From Lytechinus pictus (Eukaryota; Echinodermata; Echinoidea; Temnopleuroida; Toxopneustidae): DNA of 64,000 nucleotides. Positions 14,257 to 27,478 of the stretch are shown here, one piece after another. The stretch covers positions 23,828,317 to 23,892,316 of the forward strand of contig NC_087261.1 in the NCBI RefSeq assembly GCF_037042905.1, written 5' to 3'. The notes under the pieces are model-generated. The model was not told the origin of the DNA, made no database searches, and saw nothing but the letters and a program-made list of their open reading frames with translations. Position 1 is the stretch's first letter, and each line of letters begins with the position of its first letter. A program made the position numbers and the translations under genes.

Positions 14257-14349
14257 ATGTCTTTAAACTCTACATGCTGTTTCATTGCTGTATTTACCAT
14301 CCTGACTGCACCTATCGATCAAGCAAACCTGTGCGGACAGTCAGCAGCG
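14257..14349 (+). CDS. Possible signal-peptide exon, gene unknown
   Basis: ATG at 14257 opens a 31-codon frame beginning MSLNSTCCFIAVFTILTAP, a short polar start and then a hydrophobic core as in a secretory signal, with a plausible cleavage after DQA. It ends at a strong donor GCG|GTGAGC in phase 0. It could belong to the membrane-protein gene downstream, but that gene's first secure exon enters in phase 1, so at least one unseen exon would be required. Confidence 0.32.
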
Positions 14350-14430
14350 GTGAGCTATAGGAGAGATACTGTCTAAGACCTAAATGTCATCATCGCCCTT
14401 TCCTCCTCCAATTTGGAGTAGTGATCATTA

Positions 14431-14721
14431 CTAATTTAGATTCATTGTTTTCCGTTGAACTGGGAGGGGTATCGCTTGGGTTGAATCATGGCGGGGTTCT
14501 ATCGGCTGAGACGACCCGCTGTCAGGGTCTTTGACACAATCCGATGCTGCAGTGTCATCAAGATCTTGGCGGTCGGGTTCACCTTCTGGTGCACTTACGT
14601 CACAATAGGTGAGTAGAGATTTGGATAATTTGCAGACAGGTATAAAATTAAAGCTGTGGTAATCTCCATTTTGCATTCGGTAGATCTGCCTAGCTTCATC
14701 TTCTGTACTCGTTAGTTCCAG
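14431..14721 (-). CDS. Possible terminal exon, minus strand, gene unknown
   Basis: The frame is open on the minus strand from 14721 to a TAG at 14431-14433. It includes EDEARQIYRMQNGDYHS and a tail rich in Asp, Ser, Pro and Glu (EPDRQDLDDTAASDC). The acidic, PEST-like tail resembles the cytoplasmic end of a receptor or transporter, but no family is recognised. Possible acceptors (…GTACAG, …AAGCTAG) have poor pyrimidine tracts. Confidence 0.28.
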   Translation of the reverse strand: MELTSTEDEARQIYRMQNGDYHSFNFIPVCKLSKSLLTYCDVSAPEGEPDRQDLDDTAASDCVKDPDSGSSQPIEPRHDSTQAIPLPVQRKTMNLN

Positions 14722-15529
14722 TCATTGCATTTGTTATTTGTATTTGGTTGTGCTTTTTTGTTATGAGAACGTAAGCAAGACGCCAACAGAAATTAACATA
14801 CCCTTTTTTAATCAAATGGGGAAATCGTTTTTTCTATGGATATTTTCATGGTGTGTATTTGGGCGTCGACAACCCGATTTTTTTTACATACAGATTAATT
14901 CCATATAATAAACTGGATAAGTTAGATAATATTCCGGAAAACTGAAATGTTTTTTTTTTTTTTTTCACAAAAAAATACCTCTTGTTAAGCTTTAATTTAT
15001 CTTTCTCTTATGTCTTAATGCATCATTTAAAGCAACAGGCCACTAAAACAAGCAAAGAAGCGTAATATCCGTGCGTCATCAAAGGGTTACTTCTTATAAT
15101 GAACGATTTCCACCTGGGGTGCCCCATCTACTAATGGCCTACCTCAACCTTGCCCACCGCAAAACACGTGCGTGCGTGCGTACGTGCGAAGAAGTTCCTT
15201 GATTAATATTAAAAACTGTATACCATTTTTAAATTCTTTATGTGAATCTGTTATTTTGATGGTTAAAGGTTGAAAAACAATGAAAAAAAAACCCGTGGAG
15301 TATATAATTAGTACCTTTTGTAGTGGTAACAGTTTCGGAAGTAATCCAAAGTGGCAGTAAAGAGTTAATTGATATGAATTACATGAGCTTAGCCAGTATT
15401 GAGATGATTTTTTTAATCCTCTTATCATATTTCGTATCAAACCGTAGCACACTCAGTGTCTATTGGCATTCCTCTCTTTGTACATGATCTACTGTAGATG
15501 TGAACATGGTGCGGGGAATTTATATAAGT

Positions 15530-16000
15530 TCATAAGTTCATTTTATTTGTCTTCCAACTTTGAGTTTGAATACATGACAAACATACAAGTGTGTATGAAA
15601 CAATGAGCAGAGTATATGGTAAAACATACAGGTATACATAAATCAGAGTATGCAGAAAACATTGTTTTTAAATACATTATACAGCTTAAGACAGAAAAGA
15701 AATAATTTTAAAGGAAGACGAGGAGACCTAAGTAAAGCAATGCTTGTATATTAAGGTTCACCATTACGAATTCAAAGAACATTGGATAAACAACAACAGC
15801 CACGGCGTTTACTTCCATTAGAATTAAAGATAAACTGTGGTACTGGTCACAAAATAAAATAAACTTACACAGAATGAAAAAAAAATTGATATCTCCAAAA
15901 CGATACATAATATAATACATACAATTACAGGGAAATACACAAATGAAATTCAGAAAATGATAATTAAAAAACAAAGTGTTAGCTGTTTTTACCTACACTA
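15530..16000 (-). mobile_element. Possible retroelement 3' end, minus strand
   Basis: On the minus strand a long A/T-rich segment runs into GGAAGACAAATAAAATGAAC (15537-15556), a poly(A)-signal-like end that abuts ordinary sequence. No coding capacity is visible. Confidence 0.25.
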
Positions 16001-17958
16001 GGGGAAGCACGTGTTAGTGTGGCAGGAACATGATTTCCATCAAGCTTGATTTAGCTCAAACCTTATTTTCTAGATAATCATTTTGACGTATGAGGAACAC
16101 TTTAGGGTTGCTCTTTTATATTTTGCTTTATTTTGAATTTCAATGTCCTTTTTCATATTACCTTTTAGCTTATTGCTCATCGTTCGAGACAGTAAACGAT
16201 TATTTTCTTTTTTAACTTTCGATAAAAAGTTACAACTTTTCGCACGAGTGGAATATGTTCTTAGGTCCTACATCAAATACATAGCGATATCACTAAGCAC
16301 GAGAAAGGATCACCAGTCGTGCGTAAGGTCATTCGTACCTTACAAACAGCTTTATGAAACACCCACCGGACCGCATGTCCTCGTCACCACCATGAACATC
16401 TTTAATCCTGTTTTTCGAAACCTTTTATTACCACTGCCTGACACTTTAAGACAGTTCTTTCTGGTAAATAGTTTCTCTCTGGAGAGTGGCGTCTTGGGGG
16501 CTATGTTGGGTATAAAGTATGTATACATGCTGACATTTTCCGGTGCTACCCCGGTGGGATTCACACGTCAGGAACACCTAGTCTGCATGGTGGAATGGAT
16601 CAGATAGCTGTTGACACGTGCATGATAGCACAGTAATGTTTCATTTAGTGATCTGTTCACACCTGATAGATTTCATTAGACACGTTAAACGAAATAAATG
16701 TGTAATGATGTTCCTACGGTATTCTTACTCTCATGCCTCAGTCACATTCCCTCATTGCGGCCTTACAGCCGTTTTACCAGCTACGTATACATGAAGGTGG
16801 TTTGAATAAAAAAAAAGAATAACACGGCTGTTTTGGACTAGCCGTGAGGCCGCCGTAGGGGAAATGTCTCTGAGGTATCACTCCCGTGTTCACCCTCGCG
16901 CTCACAATTTGAACTGATTCGCCTGTGTCCTCTCCCCTACCCCCATCGGCTTTGCAACCCCCCCCCCCATGTTCATCATATACAATAATAGTATAATACC
17001 CCCTCCAAAAATTATGATAACATGCCGTTTGTCGTGTCATTACTACATCAGTAAAGTAATATCAATGTCTATATTTTCTTCCTTTTTTTAAAGAGGGATT
17101 CAAGAAGGATTGCACGCAATTGTGTTAGAAGACAGTCCCTCACTAAATTGTTGTTAATATAAAGGCAATTCAGTCGATGTATGCCGATAGGTAACTCAAT
17201 CTAGCTGTACATTCATGATTCAGTTATCAATACACAATAAACGGGGGGGGGGGGGGGGGTGAGTATGATACTTTCTAGTATTGGCTCAACATGAGCAATG
17301 GGTAAATTATTTACGCGGGATCGATATGTGCTGAAAGATTATTACAGCACTGGATAAAATGTATCATAGTGTGAGGTAAAATTTCATCCACAAACATGCA
17401 TGCCCCTCTGCTTTTTGTGATTCTAAAATATTGCAAAGATAGTGAAGTTTGACAATAAATTCGACTTGTCTGAATAAAATAACTCAAACCTTTCTTACTT
17501 GAAACTCCAATTTCATGCACCAGCTCTCCATAATGTTATATGCACTGGTGGTCGCATGCATGCTTTGCTTGAGTCAGAGTGTTGTTGCTTCGATCATTTC
17601 TTACATATACCGAGTGCATTATTTCGAGTGATTGCTGATGTTGGCGCGATTGAATTAGATTATTTCATCTGTTGGAGACATGCGTTGTGAAATTAGATTG
17701 TACCTTCTCCTTCAAACCCAAACCCCTTACTATCATGTACTTACCATATTAACTTAGCCTTTAAATGGGCCTCGTTTTACTTAGTGTGCTCGGAATTCCT
17801 GTACCCCCCCCCCCCATCCAATATCATGTCACCCCCTATCAAAGAGAAGCCTCATAAACAAGTCGAAGTTATGAATGAAGTAAAACCAGCCGAAAATGTA
17901 TTACTGTCTAAGCGAAACGTTGATAACTTATTGATACAAATATTACATATGTAGTGGT

Positions 17959-18240
17959 TAGGCCTGGTCCTACTGGCCGACGGACACAAAACGTATTCAT
18001 AACGGATACAGCGGACAATTTTTCGGGGTGGCTCCATCCGTTTTTTTTTAAGCTCCAGAAAATTGACAAAATGGGCAAACAATGAAATCACAGTGGACGG
18101 AGGCTCGATGGGTGTAGAGCGTCAGAAACACTTATGCAAAGATTACACAACAGATACATAACGTTTTCCAACGGATGGCAAGATTCTTTTTCCGTTTTAC
18201 ATCCTCTCTGCATCCGTAAGTGCAGTTGGACCGGGCCTTA
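17959..18240. mobile_element. MITE with TAAGGCCCGGTCC-like ends
   Basis: The left end TTAGGCCTGGTCCTACTG mirrors the right end CAGTTGGACCGGGCCTTA. The interior repeats CGGATG/CATCCG words. TTAA at the right boundary suggests a TTAA-targeting element. Confidence 0.68.
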
Positions 18241-18450
18241 AGCACATTCACTCTTATCGGCTAGAGCGGTCACACCAACAATAGAACTACCATCCATGCA
18301 CCAACGAGACCCACCCAAAGTGACAAAAACTCTGCCGTTGGAAATCATGAAAAACCTTCTGCTTGACTTTTTACCTTTCTTGATGTGACCGGCATTTACC
18401 GAATAAGCACGAAGCACAACCACGTGAAATGTAACCTCTCAGTTGATGGA
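18239..18450 (-). CDS. Possible exon fragment ending at a MITE boundary
   Basis: A minus-strand frame, open from 18449 to a TAA at 18238-18240, encodes about 70 residues including HIKKGKKSSRRFFMISNG and FVTLGGSRWCMDGSS. Its G/C content at third positions is higher than the surroundings. The frame stops exactly where the MITE begins, so it may be an exon or older coding relic cut by that insertion. No family is recognised; a chance ORF cannot be excluded. Confidence 0.25.
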
Positions 18451-19885
18451 TTAAATGCTTTATATACGCTCATCATGCTTCTAACACTATGGAGAAATTA
18501 CAAAAGTATAATTCTTGAAATTGCAATAGTACATCCACCACGTCCACCTAATACTCCATGCCGACAATACTGAACACGCATGAAACAGACCAAAATCCGG
18601 GATTCGATCCATGGCGTTGAAATGATGCCCTAGCATTTTCATTTATTGTGAACAGTGCTCTTGTGTTATAAACATGAACACGAATAGGTGTGATTAAACG
18701 ATATGTGCGGGTATTTTTCTTTCTTTTAGAAGCATATATAACATGTTTAACAATTCATTATATTGATAATGATGAAAAAGAGAAACAGGAAAATGAACAG
18801 TTACTCATAGTTACCATTCGTTATGCATAACGATGTGAAAGATATCATTAGTATGTTTAAAACTACACAAAAACCACAGTCTCTTCTTTGGCGCTTGTAA
18901 GTAAAAGTCAATTAACCACGTTTGTCCGACGTAAATACATTATTTGGGCTCACCCTTAACCGCAACTAAATAACGTCGACAAGAATACACTTTCGTGACC
19001 TTCGGTTGTGTGCTTCAATTATCGTTTTGTCGCTTTTGCCGTCTGCAGCAAGAAAGCTGGCAAGTGAAGAAAAAAAATGTCAATGGGCTTTGAAGGTGGC
19101 ACGAACCTCCATTTATGACCATGGTCATAAGCGGTCTTATTTGGGCAGAGGGAACTGTCACTCTCTTAATATTAAAAAAAAATCTATGTATTATTGCAAA
19201 TTAAAGTCACCAGATATTTGCGTCCAAATGTATCAGTAGCGTTCAGGAATAGCATAGGATGTTATCATGATGGTGGCCAGTAACGTTCACTGCCGATGTC
19301 GAAAACCCCGAAGCAACTATGACAGTAATTTTCTTTTCATGTTTATTTCAGTATATTTATTGCAGAAATGAAATATCACGTTATATACGGAATGAGATCT
19401 TCTCAGATAAATAACAGTGCTAAATCTCTGGTAATAAGCTACACATCTTTGATGCCGCCTTTCAAGGAGCAGCTTTTAAACAAAAGGAAACCGACACTCT
19501 TTATTGGAAATTTGGAATGATGTACAACCGTGCGGATTGACAAATGGGAGGTGTGGAATTAAGTCATGAACAACCGATACGTGGTTATTTTTCAATACCG
19601 CACTCACTTGAAAGTACAGAATGGGAAATGAAGATAGAGCTGCAGTTTCCTGCTGCCTGTTTTTTTATATCGTTGTTTTTATGTTGTTGGTACCGTGTCT
19701 GGAGCTGATGATGCCAGCAATAGTGAATGCAACAGAAGTAGGAACAATGATATAGCATTGTATGGAGACTGATAAGGAAACGAGGAAATGGTCTTTATAT
19801 TAAACATCCGAATGGTATTGCTGTTGTACAATCTCTTCTCCTACTGCTAAGGCTGCTACTGCTGTTGTAGCATTGGGATAGATTA

Positions 19886-19886
<1 letters not shown>

Positions 19887-19922
<36 letters not shown>
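19887..19922. repeat. (CTA)n microsatellite
   Basis: About twelve uninterrupted CTA/ACT units. Confidence 0.95.
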
Positions 19923-19925
<3 letters not shown>

Positions 19926-20309
19926 GCTGCTCTTTTTTCTGCATATTCTACTAATGTATTCTACTACTACTATTCTCTTGCATTGCTATTTCATAACACC
20001 AATACTACTTGCGTCTTACACTTATTACGTCAGATTCCATCACCATCTTCGATGCCTCTACCATGAGCTTTTCCCGAAACATGGACAACCAAATCACTTT
20101 CATTCCATTGAATTAATTTTAAAAAATGCTGAAATCCCTTTTGTCTTAACTCATGCACAGTAGGTAATTGCTTCACGCCATAATACTAACCATGCGATGT
20201 TAAAATGTGCATAGTCAGTGTTGCAGATACATCAACCAAACCGACACCCATAACACCAGACCGGTCAACGCTACGTCATTATTTTCAGGGGCATACAATT
20301 GGTCGGTTT

Positions 20310-20835
20310 GGAGTCCGCTTGGCAGGTGTGACAGTAAACTGCTGATTCGTCTAATACCAACTCGTCTACTGCCCACATGGTCTACCTTCTTTAGTCTAAT
20401 GTCATTCCGTCCATTCAGTTCGTCTATGACCATTTTGTCTCATAACCAGTTGGTCTAATATCCATTGTATTTTTTTTTTCGCCCAATTAACACTTTGTCC
20501 AATTATTTTTTTTTTCGTATAAATATCTTATTCAAAATCAAACACGACAGCAATTAAATTTACAGAAAATAATGAAGCTAACATATTTACAGTAATTGTA
20601 CATGCGTACTATTATCTAATGATAAAACAAAATTATGATGTTTTTGACTGAGAACCTTTTCAATTGCCCAATTAGACTAAATGGCTATGGGACCAACTTG
20701 TTATTAGACGAAATTTGATTTGACGAAATGGCAATTGCACCATGTGGATAGTAAATGAACTTATGAAAGACCAAATGATAGTAGACGATTTGGCAGTGGA
20801 CCAACTGAAAATAAACCGGTGTGACTGCAACATAA
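20310..20835. repeat. Inverted arrays of a ~20-bp GTCTAATACCAA-type minisatellite
   Basis: In 20310-20460 words such as TCGTCTAATACCAACTCGTC, ATGGTCTACC and TTGGTCTAATATCC recur every 15-25 bp. In 20660-20835 the reverse-complement words recur (ATTAGACTAAATGG, AGTAGACGATTTGG, GTGGACCAACTG). The outermost parts, GGTGTGACAGTAAACTGC and ACCGGTGTGACTGC, are also related. Confidence 0.7.
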
Positions 20836-22599
20836 TGATGTCCATTATCGATGGAAACATCGAGCTAAGAACTTTGAATACCTTGGAGCCTGTGCCACAT
20901 TGGGAACAAAATAAATCATCAACCATTAATATTGATCTGGTTTAAATACCAGGTGATCAAATGACATGTCCCCTAACGACGCTGCTCCATCATTTCGATG
21001 GCGATACGCTCACCTTTCCGAGGTGTGAAAACCGTTTCCAATTCTTCTTTGTCACAAGATATGGGTCGCACGTATCCATTTCGCCCTTCCCGCTCGACTG
21101 TCCAGTTTAAGAAATAATTCATGATTGTAAAAATAAGATACATAATGCGGCTTTATTATTCTCTTTTATTATTGAAAAGCTTTTAAAGCTTGAGTGTAAA
21201 CGTTGGTTGCCATTTACTTGGAATAGAGCTGCTTCATTTTCTCTTCTTTTATTTTTTTATGAAAAGTGGCTATTTTTACTTCTGTTAATGAGGCTGCACT
21301 TCGCGACGTACACTTTTACCTCCCCCTTTCAACTTTTCTGAAAGGCAAAAAAAAAAAGCATGTTAGGAGCTTCGGGAGTTTTTTCTTTTTTCCAAGTGAC
21401 TAGGAATGAATTGAAATATCCACACTAATTGATATTCAGATAACCGTTATAATAACGACTGTGCAAGCTTAGATCACATTTTGTTCAATATGTCCCTTAT
21501 TTTAAATACGGTTCTTTCAATGTGTCATTTCTTTACCTAAATGTCGGTGGATCAAACAACCTCAATATACTGTGTGTTACTTTTCGCATGCAAGCGTGAT
21601 TATTGCAGTTCGCTTCAACAACTGTTAAACGAGTAAAATAAAAACAATAAAACAATCTTTTAAATGTATATTTTTCTAAAAATGATGATACTGCCACTGT
21701 TACTATGGTTGTTTTTAAACGAAATATCGTTTGGTGGGGTTTATCATCGTTATTAAGTCACATTTGCAGAAAAAAAATAAACCATGAAGGAAGAAACAAG
21801 AATAATTCATCAATTCTTAACAACACGTTAGGTATGAGCTAGCGAGAATGGCATCGGTATCTGTCTCGTGTTCGGATATTATCTATCATGTCCATTGGCA
21901 ATGCCAATCTTCATTACTTTTCTCTGAATATCGTGTTCAGAATAAGAATATTCATGTTAGTATTGTTAGAGTACAAGTAAAACTATGCACTTTGATCCCA
22001 ATCGCATAGCCCCGTCCGAAGAGTGAGAGAGAGAGAGAGAGGGGGAAGGAGGGGGTGGGGTGAAACATTTTTGTCAGTTGGGAAGTAGTTATCCCATAAT
22101 TGATATAAATGTTATGGATGAGACAATAAAATCCTCTGACCTATCGTAGTAATTTTAAATTGATTGAAAGAGTGAAAATAAAGACGTAAAATCGCATCCC
22201 GAAAATTGATAACAAAGAGAATTGCACACACATGCATAAATATTTCCTTGTATTAACACATAAAATAACATTCGGCAAAGCGTATGGGTAAATTAAGGTT
22301 CTAGTGAATGTTAGTATATATATATATATATATACAAAAAAAAGTAAGTCCCCCCTAAATCAAAATGCTGTAACTTTTGAACGGAATAATTTTTAGATGT
22401 TATATTTCGTAGGTGGGTTTCTACATTTATTACGCAACTTATTTACAAATAATTAGATTGATCGGTAAAGACATGCATGAAAAATCCAAGATTGAATTAA
22501 AAATGACAATTTTTGAAAGCCACGAGAGTCGTTTTTTATTGTTTAAATACAAAGATGGGCGAAGGTTGATTTTGGGTGAATTTTATGGTACTGTTTTAT

Positions 22600-24110
22600 T
22601 ATCTATCATTTAGCCACTCCACATAAAACTGTGATAACGTATGCTCATGGTTGAGCGTGAACAATTTTTTTTGTGACGTATCATCATAGGGATTTAAGGT
22701 GGTATCCTCGATAACTTAAAAACAAACATGTTAAAATTGGAAAATGTTCGTGGCTACCCTCCCCCTATTTCTGCCCCCTCCCCATTTTCAAATTCTGGAT
22801 CCACCACTTATTAGTCCATAAATTCAACTGATCCTTAGAAATTGTTAATGCGTTATTTTAAGTGTGCTCGCTCAACCATGAAATTGTAAAAAAAAATCGG
22901 AAGTGTGATATGATGAAAATTATGGATGTTAAAAACAACATTTATTAAGTCACATTTGAAGCTGAATTTGTCCCCATTATTCACCTTGTAACCCCTCACA
23001 ATGAGTCTGTGACATTGAAAATGCCATTTCCCCCTTGGAAGCGTGCTCATTCATCCATAATTGAACAAATCAATTAAATTTTTGCACAGAATTCAGCACA
23101 TAGGTTGCTCAACATTATTGCCAAATGACATTGCTAAAGACAATTTTGAAAAAAAAAAGTTCCAACACTGTGAATAAGGGGTTACTTATTCTTCAACACA
23201 TGCACCCATAGTGTACACAATGTCTATGGGAGAGGAAATCAATTTTTTTAGAAAAGTGAAATGAGGGTTTGTTTCATGGATAGTTTTTGTTACTTCTGGC
23301 AACAGTTTTTTTAAATGAAACTTCGCACATGGCTTCAGAGTTACATGTACACTATCCAAAAGGTGCGCACACCAAAACAATCATTCGATTCGGCACAGAG
23401 TGGGGACAAGACCTTGAGCTTTTTAATTATTTGAATAATTTTCGAATATTATGTGTTCATTGAAGCATTAGACATCGGGATTTCCATAAAAATCAAATCA
23501 AATGAACTATGCAAGAAGGTTTGTGACAGATGTACATCGTTAACAATTGCATTTTTTTCCAATAACGTAAAACAAGAGCTATTCACATTCCACGTGTTCA
23601 TTCAATAATGAATGTATAATTAAACTTCTTTTAATCATTGAAGCATTTTAATTGGTCATGAAGATAACGAAAAAAAGTTTATAAGATAATTTCAGTTCCC
23701 GAAATTAAAAGCAAAATCTTGCCTACGATATTTGAAAATCGTATTTTTTGCTTACATTAAATGTTCATTGAACCGTTAAAAAATGATGAATATTGATGAA
23801 GATACTTCTTCCTCAACATGAGTATCATGATATTCGATTATTTGTATTACATAAATCTGTAAAAATCCAATTATATCATATTTTGACTTGTGTTTATTCA
23901 ACCATAAAATAAATAAAAACAAGTTGTATCGTCTTTTAGAAAGGAGCTTTTACAAGCCTTCTAACGATTTTTCATGATGAGAATGAGGAATCGTTTCAAC
24001 AAAGTGGAATCAAAAGCACGATATTTAGCTCGTGGCTTTTAAAAAGTGATAATTTTGCCTTCTAGTGGTGCTCAGTGAAGCAGGACATGAAATAAGTCCG
24101 TAACATTCAT
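22600..24110. repeat. Degenerate repeat tract with TTCATTGAA-type words
   Basis: GCTCAACCATGAAATTG, TGCTCATTCATCC, GTTCATTGAAGCATTAG, GTTCATTCAATAATGA, GTTCATTGAACCG and TTATTCAACCATAAAAT recur at irregular spacings of roughly 125-180 bp. No gene is seen. Likely an old satellite-like or transposon-derived tract. Confidence 0.4.
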
Positions 24111-24149
24111 TCAGAGGGTAGCTTGTAAAATTACATTCAAGACTTTTGT

Positions 24150-24194
24150 GTGTATATATGTATATATATAGATATATATATATATATATATATT
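24150..24194. repeat. (TA)n/(TG)n microsatellite
   Basis: TGTGTATATATGTATATATATAG followed by alternating TA. Similar TA runs are at 1081-1104, 22315-22335, 24822-24866 and 63104-63126. Confidence 0.9.
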
Positions 24195-26049
24195 GCGAGA
24201 TTTGAAATTAACACGCCCCTATCTTCTCGGTTTTACTTTCCCTTTTCAGAGCAGTCGTTTACTGTTCTATGTTTTTTTTTCTCAGCTTGTAAGGTTTAAG
24301 GCTTGAGACAAATACATTTATGCCATCCCCTTTAGGTAAATATATTTTAATTAGTTTAATACTTTACATTGCCAGTTGTGAGGTCTTAACTCCCATTTCA
24401 GTTCAGCCATCATCTTGCTTAAAAGGCTACAGTCATGATGAAACCACAAAAAAGCCAGTGTATACGAACCGATATCCTAAAAGCTATGCGTGATTCCTTT
24501 GCCCCACATCTAATGTATCATGGGTAATTCATCATATTCTTCATCAATTGATAATGCAAAAACGTCACCCAAAACTGACAATAAACTTCTGCGGGTTAAT
24601 AATACATTAAGATGTCAGACGTGCGCCTGCTAAGAATATACGAAGAGAACAGAATCAGGAGAGAGAGCCGTGGTGTGAAAGATCAGAACAGGAATAAAAG
24701 TAGGTAATAGTTTAAAGAGGAATGTCCTCGAAAGAATCCAATTTTGCTCCCGTGCAATATCATATTTTTTATTCATATCTGTTTTGTTAAAACAGTAAAT
24801 ACACACACACACACAGAAATATATATATATTTATATATATATATATACACATATATGTATATGTTTATACATACATATTTGTGTGTGGGGGGGGGGTTGT
24901 GGGTGTGTAAACTGAATTTTGCTACGGTCAACATGGTCAACGGATGGTGTTGTTCGAAGTGTGTTGTAATAATTCTCTTTTTGACAATATGTCGCAAATG
25001 GCAGCATTTCCTTGTATTTGTTGCTCTTGCAAATACAGAGGGTATAAAACTGAGCGAATAAATTGGTTTATTTTGGGTAAGGATCCGGTACAATTTACAT
25101 AAGTCATGCATGGCCCTGGGAAACGGTTGTACTGGGGGTGCTGCGTGTGTCATCCACCATAGACAAGCAACCCCAGAAAATCGGATAGATACATGTATGC
25201 CATATATATATATATTTTTTTTTTACTGAATCTAAAACAGTTTCATTTTGTAGTGAAAACCTTGTTTCTTTTATTTGTATTGTTTTTGCTTTAATTTCTT
25301 CTCAAAACCAGCACTCCCTATAAAAAAGGAAAAAAAATATTCCCACGGCCTTAATTTATGACTAAAGCTGTAACTAACTGTCTTAAGTACAATAATGAAG
25401 CATTTACGTTCATCTGCTTCTAAAATTTATTGGAAGCTGTAAACTTCATATATGATTACGCCTAATGTTACTCCTAATGTCTATAATAAATAAGCCATAT
25501 GGTTCACCTTTTTCCCAATCATGATAATTCAAAACATTCATTCATAAATACATGATCATCGGCAGTCTCATTGCTTATCATAAGGTACGGATGTGCAACT
25601 CGTGATGTCATAACTTTTTTAAAATCATTATTAAGTCCTTGGTCGTAACATCTAAACAATTACATTCTCCTGCATTATAATTTTATGAAGCTATGAATGA
25701 CAGCACGAAAATATCATGTTTGTTTCATACGGGCGTGCCGAAAACGTACGTACCACGCGGTGCAAAGTTCATAAATTACCCGCTGTTTTGACTATTGAAT
25801 TTTCGGTTTGTGTAAATAGTGGGCATTGAAAAGACTCACGCCATATTATATTTAGTTAACTCCGCCGGATTTATTAAACGTTGTTTAGGTAGCGGTATGA
25901 CCTAGAACTCGAGAATGAGACCAGATAAAACTTCCTATTGCGTAAATAAAAAATGGGCTTCACAGAAACAGCGACGGTGGCACAACGAAGGCGCCACTTA
26001 CAACCAGGATAGTCAGCTTGCCGTGCTTATAGACTTAGTGTAAGACGAC

Positions 26050-27054
26050 GTTGCGTGATTGAGCAATATCATTTTTCTAACGATTAGGAGGGGAAAGATT
26101 AAGAATACATGACGCCTCACTCCCTGCTAATAAAATACGACAAAGAAAATTGACAAGAGCCATCATTGACTGAAATTCTCGGGAACCTTTAATTTATATA
26201 TATATAAAACCTTGTGAGAAATGTTTACCGGCTAATTTGCTCTCGGTCATTTGTATGCAGGGATTAGGAGTACCTGATAAAATATATCGGAAAAAATCAT
26301 TGACGAAATACTGAAAATAATCATTCACCTTGAGAAAATTTCATCAGCCTTTTCTCTCCGACAGATTTTCGGATCTGACAAATTACCTTCATGATTTTTT
26401 TTTCTGCCTGATGGGGGCTCCGTGGTCTAGTGGTTACGACTCTCTTCTTTCAATCGAAGGGACGTGGGTTCGAATCCCAGCCTTGAAGTGTTTTTCTTCA
26501 GAAAGAATTTAATCTGCCCATATTGTACTGCACTCAACCCAAATGGGGCGAATTTGCATCCTGCTGGATTAATGCATTGGATGCACTGAGCGCTGGAAGG
26601 CAACTCTAGCTAAAGCCGGAGTAATAATTATAATGATAATAATAATGATAATGATAATAATAATAATGCGCTTTGGAATATATTATTTCTAGATAGATGG
26701 CGCTATATGAATGCCTATTATCATTGTTATTATGAAAATTGCAGTTCATAGTGTAACTTTTCGATAACAAATACACTATCTCATAAAACGTCCAAAATAA
26801 ATTTAATCACTCACTTAGACAATGAAAAACGGAAACTTGATATACGTTTAAAGGTATTATGTCGATTTCACTTTTTTTTTCTAATTCAACTCCTAACTAC
26901 AAATCGATTGCGGTAAAGTTCTTCGCCTTATGAAGGCAAATTATTATAAATCAAAGATACCAAGTGATATTTTTTTTATTGTAAATGTTGTAAATTCGTC
27001 AGCAAATCACTGATAGATTTGATAATGTGGCCAGTAGCTTGTCGAGGAACAAAC
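26050..27054. repeat. 1-kb direct duplication, copy 1
   Basis: Nearly identical to 27306-28318, in the same orientation, with a start-to-start offset of 1256. Differences are a few substitutions, the length of a TA run and small indels. The unit contains a SINE (26413-26733). The 251 bp between copies (27055-27305) is not repeated after copy 2, so this is a tandem duplication with a shortened second unit. No protein-coding exon is recognised in it. Confidence 0.95.
26413..26733 (+). mobile_element. tRNA-headed SINE (in duplication copy 1)
   Basis: The head has an A-box-like TGGTCTAGTGG and a B-box GGTTCGAATCC, spaced as in a tRNA gene, but no clean cloverleaf, so it is a SINE head and not a working tRNA. 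The tail contains TGCACTCAACCC, an AAT-rich stretch, and ends in GGCGCTATATGAATGCC plus ATT-like repeats. Confidence 0.82.
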
Positions 27055-27305
27055 ATTTTGAACTAAAACTTGCAGCTTTTGAAATAGTGGCTTTATCATA
27101 CTGTATTTCCCATGAAAGCTACGCTAATGGCAAATGCACACATTCATGCAAACATAAAACCGCGAGTTCGTCTTCTGCGCCATCTACGATGGGATAGGGG
27201 TTGTGATTCGCAAGTTTTCGCAATTTGCATCGGGGACGGATTCTATAACATAGCAAATCTATTAAACATGCCCGTCAAATCATTATAAATAGTTTGGAGG
27301 TCTTT

Positions 27306-27443
27306 GTTGCGTGATTGAGCAATATCATTTTTCTAACTATAAGGAAGGGAAAGATTAAGAATACATGACGCCTCACTCCCTGCTAATAAAATACGACAAA
27401 GAAAATTGACAAGAGCCCTCATTGACTGAAATTATCGGGAACA

Positions 27444-27478
<35 letters not shown>

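Larger units (their letters stand above)
18451..26049. other. Non-coding stretch
   Basis: Contains the CTA microsatellite, the inverted minisatellite (20310-20835), TA repeats and the degenerate tract at 22600-24110. I see no supported exon. A short Cys-containing frame at 19050-19239 is not convincing. Confidence 0.55.

Noticed and set aside
16143..16607. 154-codon open frame on the plus strand
   Set aside because: No recognisable motif, no splice context, overlapping minus frame of similar quality; treated as chance.
19006..19239. Cys-containing frame after a GCCGTCTGCAG acceptor-like site
   Set aside because: No ATG, poor donor and phases that fit neither neighbouring candidate exon.
26413..26490. 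Functional tRNA gene
   Set aside because: A- and B-boxes are present but the arms do not pair into a clean cloverleaf and a SINE tail follows.
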